Shown here: piece by piece, positions 29,317 to 38,437 of the stretch | How the letters are laid out: the number at the start of each line of letters is the position of its first letter | How positions within the stretch are numbered: the stretch's first letter is position 1 | Assembly (NCBI RefSeq): GCF_010998615.1 | Contig: NZ_JAAEAH010000053.1 | Location: 1-64,000, forward strand | Direction: 5' to 3' | Origin: Myxococcus sp. CA023 | GTDB taxonomy: Bacteria > Myxococcota > Myxococcia > Myxococcales > Myxococcaceae | Length of the DNA: 64,000 nt | The notes under the pieces: generated by a model | What the model was told of the DNA's origin: nothing | Databases searched by the model: none | Seen by the model: only the letters and a program-made list of their open reading frames with translations | Position numbers and translations under genes: made by a program

Positions 29317-29590
29317 TCACTCGCGGCGTCCTCTCCTCATCGGCTCATTCCTGGCCGCGGCCTCGAGCGCTACCCTCCCCTCCTCCTCTCCTGCTTGGGG
29401 GAGCAACTCCGTGTCGCAGGCGACCACCGGCGCGCGCAACAGGGCGAACCGTCCATCACCGCGTGTCAGCTCCGGACCCCACATCGCATCGCCCTGGCCC
29501 GTGGCCACCAGCAGCGCATCCAGATGTCCATCCTCGTTCTGCCGGAAGGAGAACGGGTCGATGGGAGCACCACGCGTGCGAAGCGCCCTA
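29317..29590 (-). pseudogene. C-terminal fragment of an unknown gene
   Basis: A coding-like minus frame reads IDPFSFRQNEDGHLDALLVA, then TGQGDAMWGPELTRGDGRFA, and stops after RRGRRE. There is no credible start within the window, since the frame runs back into the endonuclease V fragment region. No family recognised. Confidence 0.35.
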
Positions 29591-29608
29591 GGCGCTCCTC
29601 CGCACGTG

Positions 29609-29917
29609 TCAGGGGGCGTTCACGACGCGGCCCAGCGCCTCGTGCAAGTGGGCGCCGAGGCCCGGCTTGTCCTGGCCGAGCCAGACGTAGCCGTCGACGA
29701 CGATGGCCTCCAAGGGCTCCGTCACGAGGGCGAGGACGCGCAGCAGATGGGGCAGCTCGCGGCGGAAGAACTGGCCGGGCTCGTACTCGGCCGCGCGCGG
29801 GCCACGGTCCACATGGTGCGTGGCCTCCGAGGCATCCACCCACTCGCGAAACAGGACACACGCGGCCACGGTGAGGTCTTCGCGGTAGTCCACATCCACG
29901 CAGGCGAGCATCGTCAT
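29609..29917 (-). pseudogene. Endonuclease V-like protein, N-terminal half
   Basis: 102 residues: MTMLACVDVDYRED (first catalytic Asp region), then YEPGQFFRRELPHLL and IVVDGYVWLG followed by GLGAHLHEAL, the core motifs of endonuclease V, which cuts near deoxyinosine in DNA or inosine in RNA. A full enzyme has about 210-230 residues. Here a stop follows VVNAP and the third catalytic region is missing, so activity is unlikely. The start has a GGAGG-like ribosome site. Confidence 0.65.
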
Positions 29918-29980
29918 CTCCTCCAGGCAGGCGGCCCCGGGCTGACGCGGAGGCCTCCGGCCCGCGACTTCGGGGACGGC

Positions 29981-31252
29981 TCAGGGGTCCGTGAAGCTGT
30001 TGAAGTCCACCTGGGCCGCGCGCAGCTGCTCGATGACCGAGTCCGCGGGCCACCCGGTGGTGCGGTGGCGCGGGGGCCACATCTTCGGCACGGGCGCGAG
30101 GCAGGACGTGGCGAGCCGCTTCACCTCGCGGAAGGGAACCATGAAGAAGTCCTTCTCGCCCACCTGGAGGGCCACCACGTCGGTCTCCGGGAGCAGCGAG
30201 TCCACCTCCTTGCCCCAGCTGCACCAGGTGATGGGCCGGTCGTCCGTCTTGCGCACGAGAGCGCCGAAGCTGGCGACGAACACATCCACGTCGTTCGCCT
30301 CGTTCCAGGCCTCGAGCTGCTCCTTCTGCGTGGCGTACTCACCCATGGCGAAGCGCACGTGGGCGCGGCGCACGCGCTGCGCGAGCTCGTCGTCGCCCCG
30401 GCGGTGGTAGGGCACCACGCGGCCCGCGTCGTCCACTGTGTAGAGGGCCGGAGTGATGCCGCGAGGGCTCGCCTCGAACTCCCGCTCGGCGAACTCGCAC
30501 AGACGACTCAACTGGTCCGGGTCCCCGTCACCGGTGATGACGAGCGCCGCGCGCGTGGGAATGGCGGCAACGGGACGCCCCTTCACGCGGCCGGAGAAGG
30601 ACGCGAGGAAGCCCGGGTGCAAGAGGCGCGAGGCCTCATACGTGTCGTTGGAGTCCACGGACCACAGCGGGCTGGGCTTCTCGTCCTGGAGCTCCACGCC
30701 CACCTCGTGGATGAGGTCCAGGTTGGCGAAGGCCGAGGTGAAGGCCTCCTCCTCGGTGACGCCCCATTCCTTCAGGTGGTCCTGCTGCACGTACATGGAC
30801 GCGTCGGGCAGGTCCAACACCAGCAGCTCGCGCAGGAAGGGGATGGTGCGGCGCTCCACCAGGTGTTTCGCAGAGCCGTCCACTCCCGCGGGCAGCACGG
30901 TGCCGAATGTCGCCGAGCGCACCACGGGCAACAGCTTCTCCTGCGCCTCCTCCCACGTGACCTGGCTCGCGCCGCCTCCCTGGAATGCACCCAGGAAGCG
31001 ACGGATGGTCTCGGCGCGATGCTCGGGAGACAGCTCACGCGTCTCCGCGAAGAGGTTGTCCAGGAACATCTGGATCTCCTCTCCGTTCTTCTTGAAGCGC
31101 AGCCCGTACTCCTCTGGCAGCCGCGCCACCTCGCTCACGGTGGAGTCGGCTCCGAGCGCTGACTCCACCTCGCGCAGCAGGTACTCCCGAGGACTCACCG
31201 ACTCCTGTTCGTCCGACTTCTCCAGACCGAATAGCTTCTTCAAGAAACCCAT
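29981..31252 (-). CDS. DUF1444-like cytosolic protein
   Basis: 423 residues. Residues about 45-70 (YGLRFKKNGEEIQMFLDNLF) and the following RRFLGAF resemble the opening of DUF1444 (YtpQ) proteins. The rest is a soluble alpha/beta protein with ALVITGDGDPDQLSRLCEFA and DVDVFVASFGALVRK. No signal peptide; the start MGFLKKLFG is a short amphipathic Lys/Phe helix that could touch membranes. Function of the family is unknown. ATG 31252 is the only reasonable start. Confidence 0.7.
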   Translation of the reverse strand: MGFLKKLFGLEKSDEQESVSPREYLLREVESALGADSTVSEVARLPEEYGLRFKKNGEEIQMFLDNLFAETRELSPEHRAETIRRFLGAFQGGGASQVTWEEAQEKLLPVVRSATFGTVLPAGVDGSAKHLVERRTIPFLRELLVLDLPDASMYVQQDHLKEWGVTEEEAFTSAFANLDLIHEVGVELQDEKPSPLWSVDSNDTYEASRLLHPGFLASFSGRVKGRPVAAIPTRAALVITGDGDPDQLSRLCEFAEREFEASPRGITPALYTVDDAGRVVPYHRRGDDELAQRVRRAHVRFAMGEYATQKEQLEAWNEANDVDVFVASFGALVRKTDDRPITWCSWGKEVDSLLPETDVVALQVGEKDFFMVPFREVKRLATSCLAPVPKMWPPRHRTTGWPADSVIEQLRAAQVDFNSFTDP

Positions 31253-31379
31253 GCGGGATTCCTACTACAGCCCCAGGTACGCGAGCAGCACTCCCATGTC
31301 CGCGGAGAGCGCCTCGGCGTATAGGCGGGATAGAAGCCATGTTGAGGGTGAGGGCTGGAGCGGAGGAGCCGAGAATGCC

Positions 31380-31468
31380 GCTGACGGGGGCCGCCCAAGC
31401 AGTGCGCCCGGCCTGTACACAGGCCGCTTGAGCCCCCTTGGGGACACGCCAACCCTGGCCGCCCTCCC
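31380..31468. repeat. Dispersed repeat, copy B
   Basis: GCTGACGGGGGCCGCCCAAG, AGGCCGCTTGAGCCCCCTTG and GCCGCCCTCCC align with copies A (10883) and C (63476), with more substitutions. About 50 bases before it (TTGAGGGTG...GGAGCGGAGG) also resemble the left flank of copy A, so the full unit may be about 140 bases. Confidence 0.65.
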
Positions 31469-31534
31469 ATCAGGTGCGCGGCAGGGGCTTGGCTCTCTTG
31501 TCCCGGGCGGCTTGGACCTCAACACCACGCGGGA

Positions 31535-31705
31535 GTGAAGTGGCTGGACACCGTTCCGGAGTCGCGCGCGATCAACGAGGTCGGGCTGTTCGGCAACCAG
31601 AACACGGTTTGTCAGCCGACCACGCCGAAGTGGCGCTTTACCGTCGAGAAGCTAAAGACCCACTTCCGTCATTGGAATGCCCCGGCCGATACCGTTGGCC
31701 CGTGA
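31535..31705 (+). pseudogene. C-terminal fragment of an unknown, probably horizontally acquired gene
   Basis: A 56-codon frame: KWLDTVPESRAINEVGLFGN, then QNTVCQPTTPKWRFTVEKLK. Base composition is lower in GC than the surroundings and the peptide looks like a conserved protein end. A GTG opens the frame, but codon one falls at the edge of repeat-like sequence, so the gene is probably cut. Family not recognised. Confidence 0.4.
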
Positions 31706-31861
31706 TCGCCGGAGGAGGTCATGCTCATCAGCGATACCGCGCGACCACTGACTCAACTCATGGAGTTGACGACATACGTCGGAGCTTACGGAAGGGCTCC
31801 GCGTCAGCGCATGGCGAGATTCGCATGGGCAACAACGCGAAGCTGAACAAGAATGCCCAGC

Positions 31862-32452
31862 ATGCCACGCCCCGAAGACATCATGCGTCATTACGATGCC
31901 GACCCAGACGAGGACCCCTGGGTCAAAGGAAAACCCGCTCCTGAGAAAGTTGCAGTCGTTCCCTATGATGCCGGATGGCCGACACGCTACGCGGAGCTTG
32001 CCGTGGCCATCCAGGGTGTGATGGGCGCATCGGCCATGCAGGTCGAGCACGTCGGCTCGACCGCCGTGCCGGGCCTTCCCGCCAAGCCCATCATCGACAT
32101 CGACCTCATCGTCGCCGACCCCACGCGCGAGGACGACTATGTGCCTGCCCTCGAGAGCCTGGGCTACGACCTCATCATCCGCGAGCCGTCCTGGCATCAG
32201 CACCGCTGCCTGCGGCTCGCCGCGCCACGCGTGAACCTGCATGTGTTCGGCCCGGACTGCCCCGAGGTGATTCGCCACGTCATGTTCCGCGACTGGCTGC
32301 GCGAGCACGACGACGACCGGCAGCGCTACGCGGCGGTCAAGTACACATCCGCCGAAGGCATGGACGATGTAATGGAATACAACCGCCGAAAGGAGCCGGT
32401 GATCCGCGACCTCTACGCGCGGCTCTTTCGCGCGGCGGGCTGGATTCGCTGA
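31862..32452 (+). CDS. GrpB family protein (UPF0157)
   Basis: 196 residues. Hallmarks are VAVVPYDAGWPTRYAELAVA, VEHVGSTAVPGLPAKPIIDI, then DLIVAD, HRCLRLAAPRVNLHVF and RRKEPVIRDLYARLF. This is the nucleotidyltransferase-fold GrpB family, often found alone or fused to dephospho-CoA kinase; its role is not established. ATGs at 31853 and 31862 are both possible, neither with a strong ribosome site; 31862 starts at the usual MxRPEDIMRH-like position. Confidence 0.88.
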   Translation: MPRPEDIMRHYDADPDEDPWVKGKPAPEKVAVVPYDAGWPTRYAELAVAIQGVMGASAMQVEHVGSTAVPGLPAKPIIDIDLIVADPTREDDYVPALESLGYDLIIREPSWHQHRCLRLAAPRVNLHVFGPDCPEVIRHVMFRDWLREHDDDRQRYAAVKYTSAEGMDDVMEYNRRKEPVIRDLYARLFRAAGWIR

Positions 32453-32565
32453 GGCGCGGCGCGTGCCGGTCGTCGTCGTGCTCGCCAGGCTCCGCCGGCT
32501 CCCCCAAACAGTCTCCGTAGAGGAACTGCGTCTCATCCGCATCGCGGAGGCTCAGAAGTGTCCCG

Positions 32566-33117
32566 TCACCCCGACGAGCCCACCCCTTGAGTCAGGCCCA
32601 GCACCGGAGCAGCCCGAGCTTCCGGCAGCTCAGCGCGCGCGGTCCCGTGCGAAGAGCTCGGCGATCGTGAAAGCCAGTAGCCCGTGAACGAACCGATGAG
32701 AGGAGTGACCAGCATCCCGACGGTGCCAATCCTCGCCACGCGATCGTGGCGGCTGGTCGTGAGCAAGGCGAATGGAACCGCTCCCAGTGCGGCGCCCAGG
32801 AAGGTGGGGCCGAAGTTGCCGCTCCCGTTGAACTTGTCCCCCGTGAGGTAGATGGCAAGCGACGTTCCGAGCGCGGTCCCCAGACGCATGGGAATCGCGA
32901 ACACGAATGTGTCTCCGCAGCGCGTCAGCGAGCAGTTGCGATCCAGCACTGCGCCGACCAATCCTCCCACCAGCGCGCCAGTGAAGAGCCCGACGCCGCC
33001 CAGGAGCGTCCCGACGACCAGGTGCCCTCCAAGCGAGTAGTCATCATCCGGCGCCACCCCGGAGTCCTGCGTCGGCAAGGCTGTGGACGGTGACGCGGTG
33101 GAGGACTGTGACGCCAT
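32566..33117 (-). CDS. Membrane protein of unknown function
   Basis: 183 residues with four hydrophobic stretches: GGHLVVGTLLGGVGLFTGAL (running on into GGLVGAV), TSLAIYLTG, TFLGAALGAVPFALL and TVGMLVTPLIGSFTGYW. Glycine-rich spacing suggests tight helix packing. A Cys pair (NCSLTRCGD) lies in the first loop. The frame is open to 33330, but the added part looks non-coding, so ATG 33117 is preferred. No family recognised. Confidence 0.6.
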   Translation of the reverse strand: MASQSSTASPSTALPTQDSGVAPDDDYSLGGHLVVGTLLGGVGLFTGALVGGLVGAVLDRNCSLTRCGDTFVFAIPMRLGTALGTSLAIYLTGDKFNGSGNFGPTFLGAALGAVPFALLTTSRHDRVARIGTVGMLVTPLIGSFTGYWLSRSPSSSHGTARAELPEARAAPVLGLTQGVGSSG

Positions 33118-33392
33118 GTCCACACAGGAGGCTCGCGGACTTAATCTTTGGAAAGACCCTGCCCTCGCGCCAGCATCAGGCGCAGAGGGGGCAGTCGTAG
33201 ACGTGCGGCGCGATGACCGCTCCACGGCAGGGACGATGTCCGGCTCCTGGCACGCCATGGGTGAGTCCGCACATGGAGAGGCACAAGTGTCGCTCTGGGT
33301 GAAACCCGAAGGCTCCCCCAAACAATCCAAGAATCTTGGAAGGGTGAAGCAACTCCACCGGGGAAGTCGCGAGAATGGGGGCAGGAGCTTCC

Positions 33393-34043
33393 ATGTCCAA
33401 CTACCGCATCCGTCCCAACGATACCCTCTCCGGCCTGGCGGCCCGTTTCGGCACCACGGTGGAGAAGCTGGCCCGTGACAACAACATCGCGAACCCCGAC
33501 CTCATCTACGCGGGGAACACGCTGCGCATCGGGCACTCCGGTCGCGACAGCTTCGACGCCGGTAGCGGCCGTCAGGGCGTTCGCGGTGGAGGCCCCTCGG
33601 GTGACGTGAGCGGTGGAGCGGACGTGGGCGGCCCGACGGGCGCGGGGCCCAGCAACGCGTCTGCCGCGATGCGTCGGCTGGCGGATGCGGCCCGCTCGGC
33701 GGCCATGGGCATGGGCGGCTACAACAGCCAGGGCCTGTGCGCCACGGGCGTCAGCCGGGCCATCCGCAACGCCCTGGGCATTGGCGTGTCGGGCAACGGC
33801 AACCAGATTGACAACAACCTGCCGCGCGACAAATTCAAGCAGGTCAACATGTCGCTGGAGGAGGCGCTGAAGATTCCGGGCCTCGTCCTCACATGGGAGA
33901 GCACCTCCACGCGCCTGGGCAGCATCTACGGCCACACGGCCGTCACCCTGGGTGATGGTCACTCGTCCGCGAGCGACTTCATCGAGCGCAACACGACCAA
34001 CAGCGGGCGCACGGGCTTCAAGGTCTTCATGCCCATCGTGTAG
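33393..34043 (+). CDS. LysM domain protein with a putative Cys peptidase/amidase domain
   Basis: 216 residues. Residues 4-46 are a LysM peptidoglycan-binding domain (YRIRPNDTLSGLAARFGTTV ending LIYAGNTLRI). A Gly/Ser linker runs to about 90. The C-terminal domain shows QGLCATGVSRAIRNALGI with Cys116 and SIYGHTAVTLGDG with His181, the Cys/His order of CHAP and NlpC-type cell-wall hydrolases. No Sec signal, so export would need another route, or it acts after lysis or as a contact-delivered effector. GGAG six bases upstream fixes ATG 33393. No immunity gene is obvious. Confidence 0.75.
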   Translation: MSNYRIRPNDTLSGLAARFGTTVEKLARDNNIANPDLIYAGNTLRIGHSGRDSFDAGSGRQGVRGGGPSGDVSGGADVGGPTGAGPSNASAAMRRLADAARSAAMGMGGYNSQGLCATGVSRAIRNALGIGVSGNGNQIDNNLPRDKFKQVNMSLEEALKIPGLVLTWESTSTRLGSIYGHTAVTLGDGHSSASDFIERNTTNSGRTGFKVFMPIV

Positions 34044-34068
34044 TGCCGCTACGCAGATGGCATCCCTG

Positions 34069-34110
34069 GAAGCCCCTGGCCCTGTAGAGGGTCGGGGGCT
34101 TCGTCGTTTC
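34069..34110 (+). terminator. Terminator-like hairpin after the LysM gene
   Basis: GAAGCCCC and GGGGGCTTC pair around an inner CCCT/AGGG stem, followed by GTCGTTTC, 25 bases past the stop. Confidence 0.6.
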
Positions 34111-34617
34111 CAGCGGAGGGAAAACGCGGGACGCGCGCTGCGTCCCATTCGAAGATGCAGGGCTTGAGGCTCGCCTCGCCTTCGAGCCCGTCGCTGAACC
34201 GGACCCGGACGACAAGGGAGCGACACAGCGGGCTTCGACCATCATCCTGGTCAAGAGCCGCTCCATTCCTTGGGAAGACACCGGGAGGAAGCGCGTCGAG
34301 GGTACCCCAGGGGAACCACGAGGAGGGCACCGCGCTTCATGCCGCGGAGGTGAGATGTGAATGCGAGCGAGTCCCCAAACACCCTCCATCCAGAGAGCCT
34401 CTGCTCTTGATGCGAGGCATCGGGTTCCCCCTCATGCCTCGTTGGACACCACCTTCGAGGTGATGCCCACGCGACCCAGGGGCAGCTCGCTGAGTGGCAT
34501 CTCTCCACCGCTGGGGTCATCCAGGAACGAGTGGATGCGTGCAGATTGCCCACGAAGAGAATGGCGTTGCTGTTACCCTTCCTGCGCTTCCCCCGCGAGC
34601 AAAGGAGTCATTGCACG
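34111..34617. other. Intergenic region with possible gene remnant
   Basis: No intact gene. On the minus strand (34432-34551) a frame reads IHSFLDDPSGGEMPLSELPL, then GRVGITSKVVSNEA and a stop, which looks like a protein C-terminus but has no start. The right end is the leader of the lipoprotein gene, with AAAGGAG at 34601. Confidence 0.35.
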
Positions 34618-35229
34618 ATGCGATTCTTGAAAAGGACTGTCTATCTTTGTGCCGCCCTTCTCTTCCCTGCCTGCGGCGGAGGGGATGGGGTGACCGGGCA
34701 GGACGACGCGCTGGCGCAGCAAGAGTCAGCGGTGTCATCCGTGTCGCTTGACGGATGCATCTACAGCATCTCCGCCTACCCGCAGCCGAACGTGACGCCG
34801 ACTGTCTATGACGTCAAGCTCTTCCGCCAGCCCATCCCGACGTGTGTGTATGGTTACGGCAGCGTGACCCTGGGCACGTCCGTCGTCTATGAGCCGACGC
34901 GGTCCGTGGCGGGGAACGCGCTGGGAATCGCCGCGAGCTACACCAAGAAGTCGAGCCTCAGCGGCAGCGCGCCCATCACCCTCAGCGTGCACCACGTGGA
35001 CCCGGCCACACTGACCGTCATCCGAAGCAGCGGCTTGGGCGTCTATCTGGGGGCGGGCAACATCGTGTCGGAGAACGTGGCGATCGCCGCGGACGGCACC
35101 ACGGTAACCGTCTCGGGCTCGAAGACCGGCGTCATCTCGGGAGAGAGCGGCAGCGGGAGCCACTACACAGCGAGGTATCCGGACTTCTTCACCAGCACCA
35201 CGCCGCCGACAATCATGGCGTTCCCGTGA
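34618..35229 (+). CDS. Lipoprotein of unknown function
   Basis: 203 residues. The signal [20 protein letters not shown] places the modified Cys at 19. The mature part starts with an acidic linker, then a Ser/Thr/Val-rich, probably all-beta domain ([39 protein letters not shown]-like strands). Two Cys (CIYS and PTCVYG) may pair. No family recognised. AAAGGAG eleven bases before the ATG supports the start; a longer frame from 34531 is less likely. Confidence 0.75.
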   Translation: MRFLKRTVYLCAALLFPACGGGDGVTGQDDALAQQESAVSSVSLDGCIYSISAYPQPNVTPTVYDVKLFRQPIPTCVYGYGSVTLGTSVVYEPTRSVAGNALGIAASYTKKSSLSGSAPITLSVHHVDPATLTVIRSSGLGVYLGAGNIVSENVAIAADGTTVTVSGSKTGVISGESGSGSHYTARYPDFFTSTTPPTIMAFP

Positions 35230-35265
35230 GGCCTCGCCTCGCACCTCGGGCCACATGAGGTTTGG

Positions 35266-35297
35266 GGCGGGAGAAACCTCGTTCGAGGACTCCCGCC
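35266..35297. terminator. Hairpin downstream of the lipoprotein gene
   Basis: GGCGGGA pairs with TCCCGCC around an inner CCTCG/CGAGG stem, 37 bases past the stop; no T tract. The following 240 bases to gadB hold no recognisable gene. Confidence 0.5.
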
Positions 35298-35539
35298 TCA
35301 AGGCTCGGCCTGCTCCAGACATGGGCATCGTGCGAGGCTCCGGTGTCTCACCTCAGGTCCATCACGCCCTTGTAGCGAACGTAGGCGCGCTGGAGTGCCG
35401 CCCTCGGCAACGAGTGCCGGCCGAGCGGAGCGAGCGCAAGCTCCGCTTCCCGCCCGCCCCCGGAGACCGTTGGCGACACCGTCCACGAGCCCCATCTCAA
35501 CCCACGAATCAAAGGCCACCCGCTCGTCAAGGACTAGGC

Positions 35540-36931
35540 ATGACAATTCGAGGGAGAGAAGAAATCCGCGCCCGCATCAATGACGACGTGTACGCGTCGC
35601 CTGACCTCTCCATCGCGATGCCCAAGTTCCGCATCCCGGACGAAGAGCATCGCGCAGACCACGCCTACGCAGTGGTGCACGACGAGTTGCTGCTCGATGG
35701 CAACGCGCGGCAGAACCTGGCGACCTTCTGTCAGACGTGGTCCGAGCCTCAAGTGCACCGCCTGATGGATGAGTGCCTTGTCAAGAACATGATTGACAAG
35801 GATGAGTATCCGCAGATAGCGGAAATCGAAACGCGCTGCGTAAACATGCTCGCCGACCTCTGGCGCTCGCCTGTCGCGCGCGACACCATCGGCACCTCCA
35901 CCACGGGCTCCAGCGAGGCCGCCATGTTGGGAGGCCTTGCCCTGAAGTGGCGCTGGCGCAAGCACCGCGCTGCCGAAGGAAAGCCCACGGACAGGCCCAA
36001 CCTCATCTGCGGCCCAGTGCAAATCTGCTGGCACAAATTCGCGCGCTATTTCGACGTGGAACTGAGGCAGGTCCCGCTTGCTCCCGGGCGGATGACACTG
36101 ACGCCGCAGGAGGTGCTCAAGCGCTGCGACGAAAACACCATTGGCGTGGTTCCCACCCTGGGCATCACCTACAACCTGCTCTACGAACCGGTAAAGGAAA
36201 TTGCCGACGCCTTGGATGACCTCCAGCGCCGAACGGGCCTGGACATCCCCATCCATGTAGACGCGGCGAGCGGAGGCTTCATCGCTCCGTTCATCCACCC
36301 AAACGTGGTGTGGGACTTCCGCCTGGATCGAGTCAAGTCCATCAACGCTTCCGGTCACAAGTTCGGGCTGACGCCCCTGGGCTGCGGCTGGGTCGTTTGG
36401 CGTGACAAGAGTGACCTGCCGGAAGAGCTGATATTCCGCGTGGACTACCTGGGCGGGAACATGCCGACGTTCGCATTGAACTTCTCACGGCCAGGCGGGC
36501 AGATTGCCATTCAGTATTACAACTTCCTGCGGCTGGGGAAAACGGGCTACCAGCGCATCCAGCAGGCATGCTCGGACACCGCGAACTTCATTGCGAAGGC
36601 GGTCGAACAGCTGGGTATCTTCGAGATCATCTACGACGGCCGGGGGGGAGTACCGGGAGTGTGCTGGAGGATGAAAGACGGCGTGAGCCCAGGCTTCACG
36701 CTCTACGACCTCGCAGACCGGATGCGTGAGCGCGGCTGGCTGGTACCCGCCTATCCCATGCCCGCGGATTTGGAAGACATGGTGGTGCAACGGGTATTGG
36801 TCCGTCACGGCGTGAGCCGGGACCTGGCCACGCTGCTGGTACACGACCTTCACGCCAGCATCGAACATTTCCACCGCCACCCAGTGAGTACGCCAATGTC
36901 GAAGGAGGAAGCCTCCGGCTACCACCACTGA
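35540..36931 (+). CDS. gadB: Glutamate decarboxylase
   Basis: 463 residues, the usual GadB length. A PLP enzyme turning glutamate into GABA and CO2 while consuming a proton. Family marks include [30 protein letters not shown], the Asp of [10 protein letters not shown], and Lys274 in [15 protein letters not shown] as the PLP-binding lysine. The C-terminus ends YHH; E. coli GadB also has a C-terminal His that closes the site at neutral pH. AAGGA precedes ATG 35540. First gene of a plus-strand cluster with an APC permease, porin, gadC and glsA. Confidence 0.97.
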   Translation: MTIRGREEIRARINDDVYASPDLSIAMPKFRIPDEEHRADHAYAVVHDELLLDGNARQNLATFCQTWSEPQVHRLMDECLVKNMIDKDEYPQIAEIETRCVNMLADLWRSPVARDTIGTSTTGSSEAAMLGGLALKWRWRKHRAAEGKPTDRPNLICGPVQICWHKFARYFDVELRQVPLAPGRMTLTPQEVLKRCDENTIGVVPTLGITYNLLYEPVKEIADALDDLQRRTGLDIPIHVDAASGGFIAPFIHPNVVWDFRLDRVKSINASGHKFGLTPLGCGWVVWRDKSDLPEELIFRVDYLGGNMPTFALNFSRPGGQIAIQYYNFLRLGKTGYQRIQQACSDTANFIAKAVEQLGIFEIIYDGRGGVPGVCWRMKDGVSPGFTLYDLADRMRERGWLVPAYPMPADLEDMVVQRVLVRHGVSRDLATLLVHDLHASIEHFHRHPVSTPMSKEEASGYHH

Positions 36932-36970
36932 GTCTGGTGAAACGGGGAACGCCAACATCGAGGGCACCTC

Positions 36971-38299
36971 ATGGCGGAACAACCAACGAAGGGCCGGCCC
37001 GCGCGGCGGGCAACGATGAGCATCTGGGCGGTCAGCGCGCTTGGCATTGGCTCCATGGTGGGAGCCGGCATCTTCGCGCTGCTGGGACAGGCCGCGCTGC
37101 TCGTCGGCCCGAAGACCTGGCTCTCGTTCGCGCTCGCGGGAGTCGTCACCCTCTTGTCTGGCTACTCCTACGCCAAGCTCGGCTCGCGCTACCCCAGCTC
37201 CGGCGGCATCACCCTCTTCTTCGAGGAAGGCTTCGGGCGAGGGCTCGTCTCAGGGACCCTCTCGCTCATCTACCTCATCACCCTGGCCATCAGCATCGCC
37301 ATGGTGGCCAAGACGTTCGGAGCCTACGCCACCCGGCTCTTCCTCCCGAGCGGAGGACACCTCTGGTTCAGCATCTTCGGCTCGGCCATCGTCATCCTGC
37401 TCTCGGTCCTGAATGCCGTCGGCTCTGGCGCGGTGGGCAAGGCGGAGGTCGCCCTCGTGTCCATCAAGCTCATCATCCTGGGCGGCCTGCTCGCCGTGGG
37501 CATCTACTCCATGACCCAGGGCGGAACGCGGCACCTGAATACGCACGCCTACCTGGGGCTCACCGGCCTCATCTCGAGCGTGGGGCTGTGCTTCTTCGCC
37601 TACTCGGGCTTCGGCATGATGGCCAACGCCGCGTCGGATGTGGCCAATCCCAAGAAGACCATTCCCCAGGCCATCTTCCTGGCCATCGGCGTGGTGACGG
37701 TGCTGTACGTGGGGCTCTCCGTGACAGTCCTGTCCCTGGTATCACCCGCGGAGCTCGCCCGTAACGCGGACACCGCCGTGGCCCAGGCGGCCCGGCCCGT
37801 GCTCGGCTCCGCGGGGTTCACCATCGTCGCGCTCGGGGCCTTGCTCGCCACCGCGTCGGCCATCAACGCCACGCTCTTCGCCGCCCTCAATGTGTCGACC
37901 GCACAGGCTCGCGCCGACCAACTCCCCCAAGCCTTCAGCACGCCCCTCAAGGGCAAGAGCACGAAGGGTTTCATGTGGGGCGTGGTCGCCATCCTGGTGA
38001 TGGTCAACACCATGAGCCTGGGCGCCATCGCCAATGTCGCCAGCGCGACCTTCCTCATCTGCTACATGGCGGTCCACGTCGCGTGCTGGAAGCTCGCGCG
38101 CCAGACGGGAGCCTCGCGCGCCGTCATTGGCGTGGGCGCCGCACTGATGGGTGTCGTCCTCATCACCTTCCTCGTCAGCTCCGCGAAGACCCAGCCGCTC
38201 TCGCTCGTCCTCACCGTTGTCGCCGTCGCGGGCAGCGCGCTCGTCCAGTGGCTCATCCAATCGCATCACCACGGCCTGCCGCACTCCCGCGCGCGCTGA
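36971..38299 (+). CDS. APC-family amino acid permease
   Basis: 442 residues with about twelve membrane helices. The opening SIWAVSALGIGSMVGAGIFA is the unwound helix-1 substrate motif of APC transporters. GMMANAASDVANPKKTIPQA is the conserved stretch after helix 6. Substrate not readable; position 39 bases after gadB and before gadC suggests import of glutamine, glutamate or a related amino acid, or GABA handling. It differs from the GadC-like antiporter further down in size and motif. Probably co-transcribed with gadB. Confidence 0.88.
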   Translation: MAEQPTKGRPARRATMSIWAVSALGIGSMVGAGIFALLGQAALLVGPKTWLSFALAGVVTLLSGYSYAKLGSRYPSSGGITLFFEEGFGRGLVSGTLSLIYLITLAISIAMVAKTFGAYATRLFLPSGGHLWFSIFGSAIVILLSVLNAVGSGAVGKAEVALVSIKLIILGGLLAVGIYSMTQGGTRHLNTHAYLGLTGLISSVGLCFFAYSGFGMMANAASDVANPKKTIPQAIFLAIGVVTVLYVGLSVTVLSLVSPAELARNADTAVAQAARPVLGSAGFTIVALGALLATASAINATLFAALNVSTAQARADQLPQAFSTPLKGKSTKGFMWGVVAILVMVNTMSLGAIANVASATFLICYMAVHVACWKLARQTGASRAVIGVGAALMGVVLITFLVSSAKTQPLSLVLTVVAVAGSALVQWLIQSHHHGLPHSRAR

Positions 38300-38437
38300 C
38301 AGGCCCGCCCGCGCGACCTCCGCACGGGTAGGAGGGATGCCCGCATTCCAACATCGGGCAAGACTCCCTAGCTGGGATGACTGGAACCAGAGGGTCCCTA
38401 CGCTTTCAGCCACTTCGCCGTGGTGGCAACGGACCCG

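Noticed and set aside
27011-31252. A multi-gene defence system in the 27-31 kb region
   Set aside because: The genes are on opposite strands, separated by debris, and none shows a nuclease, helicase or TIR-type motif apart from the broken endonuclease V.
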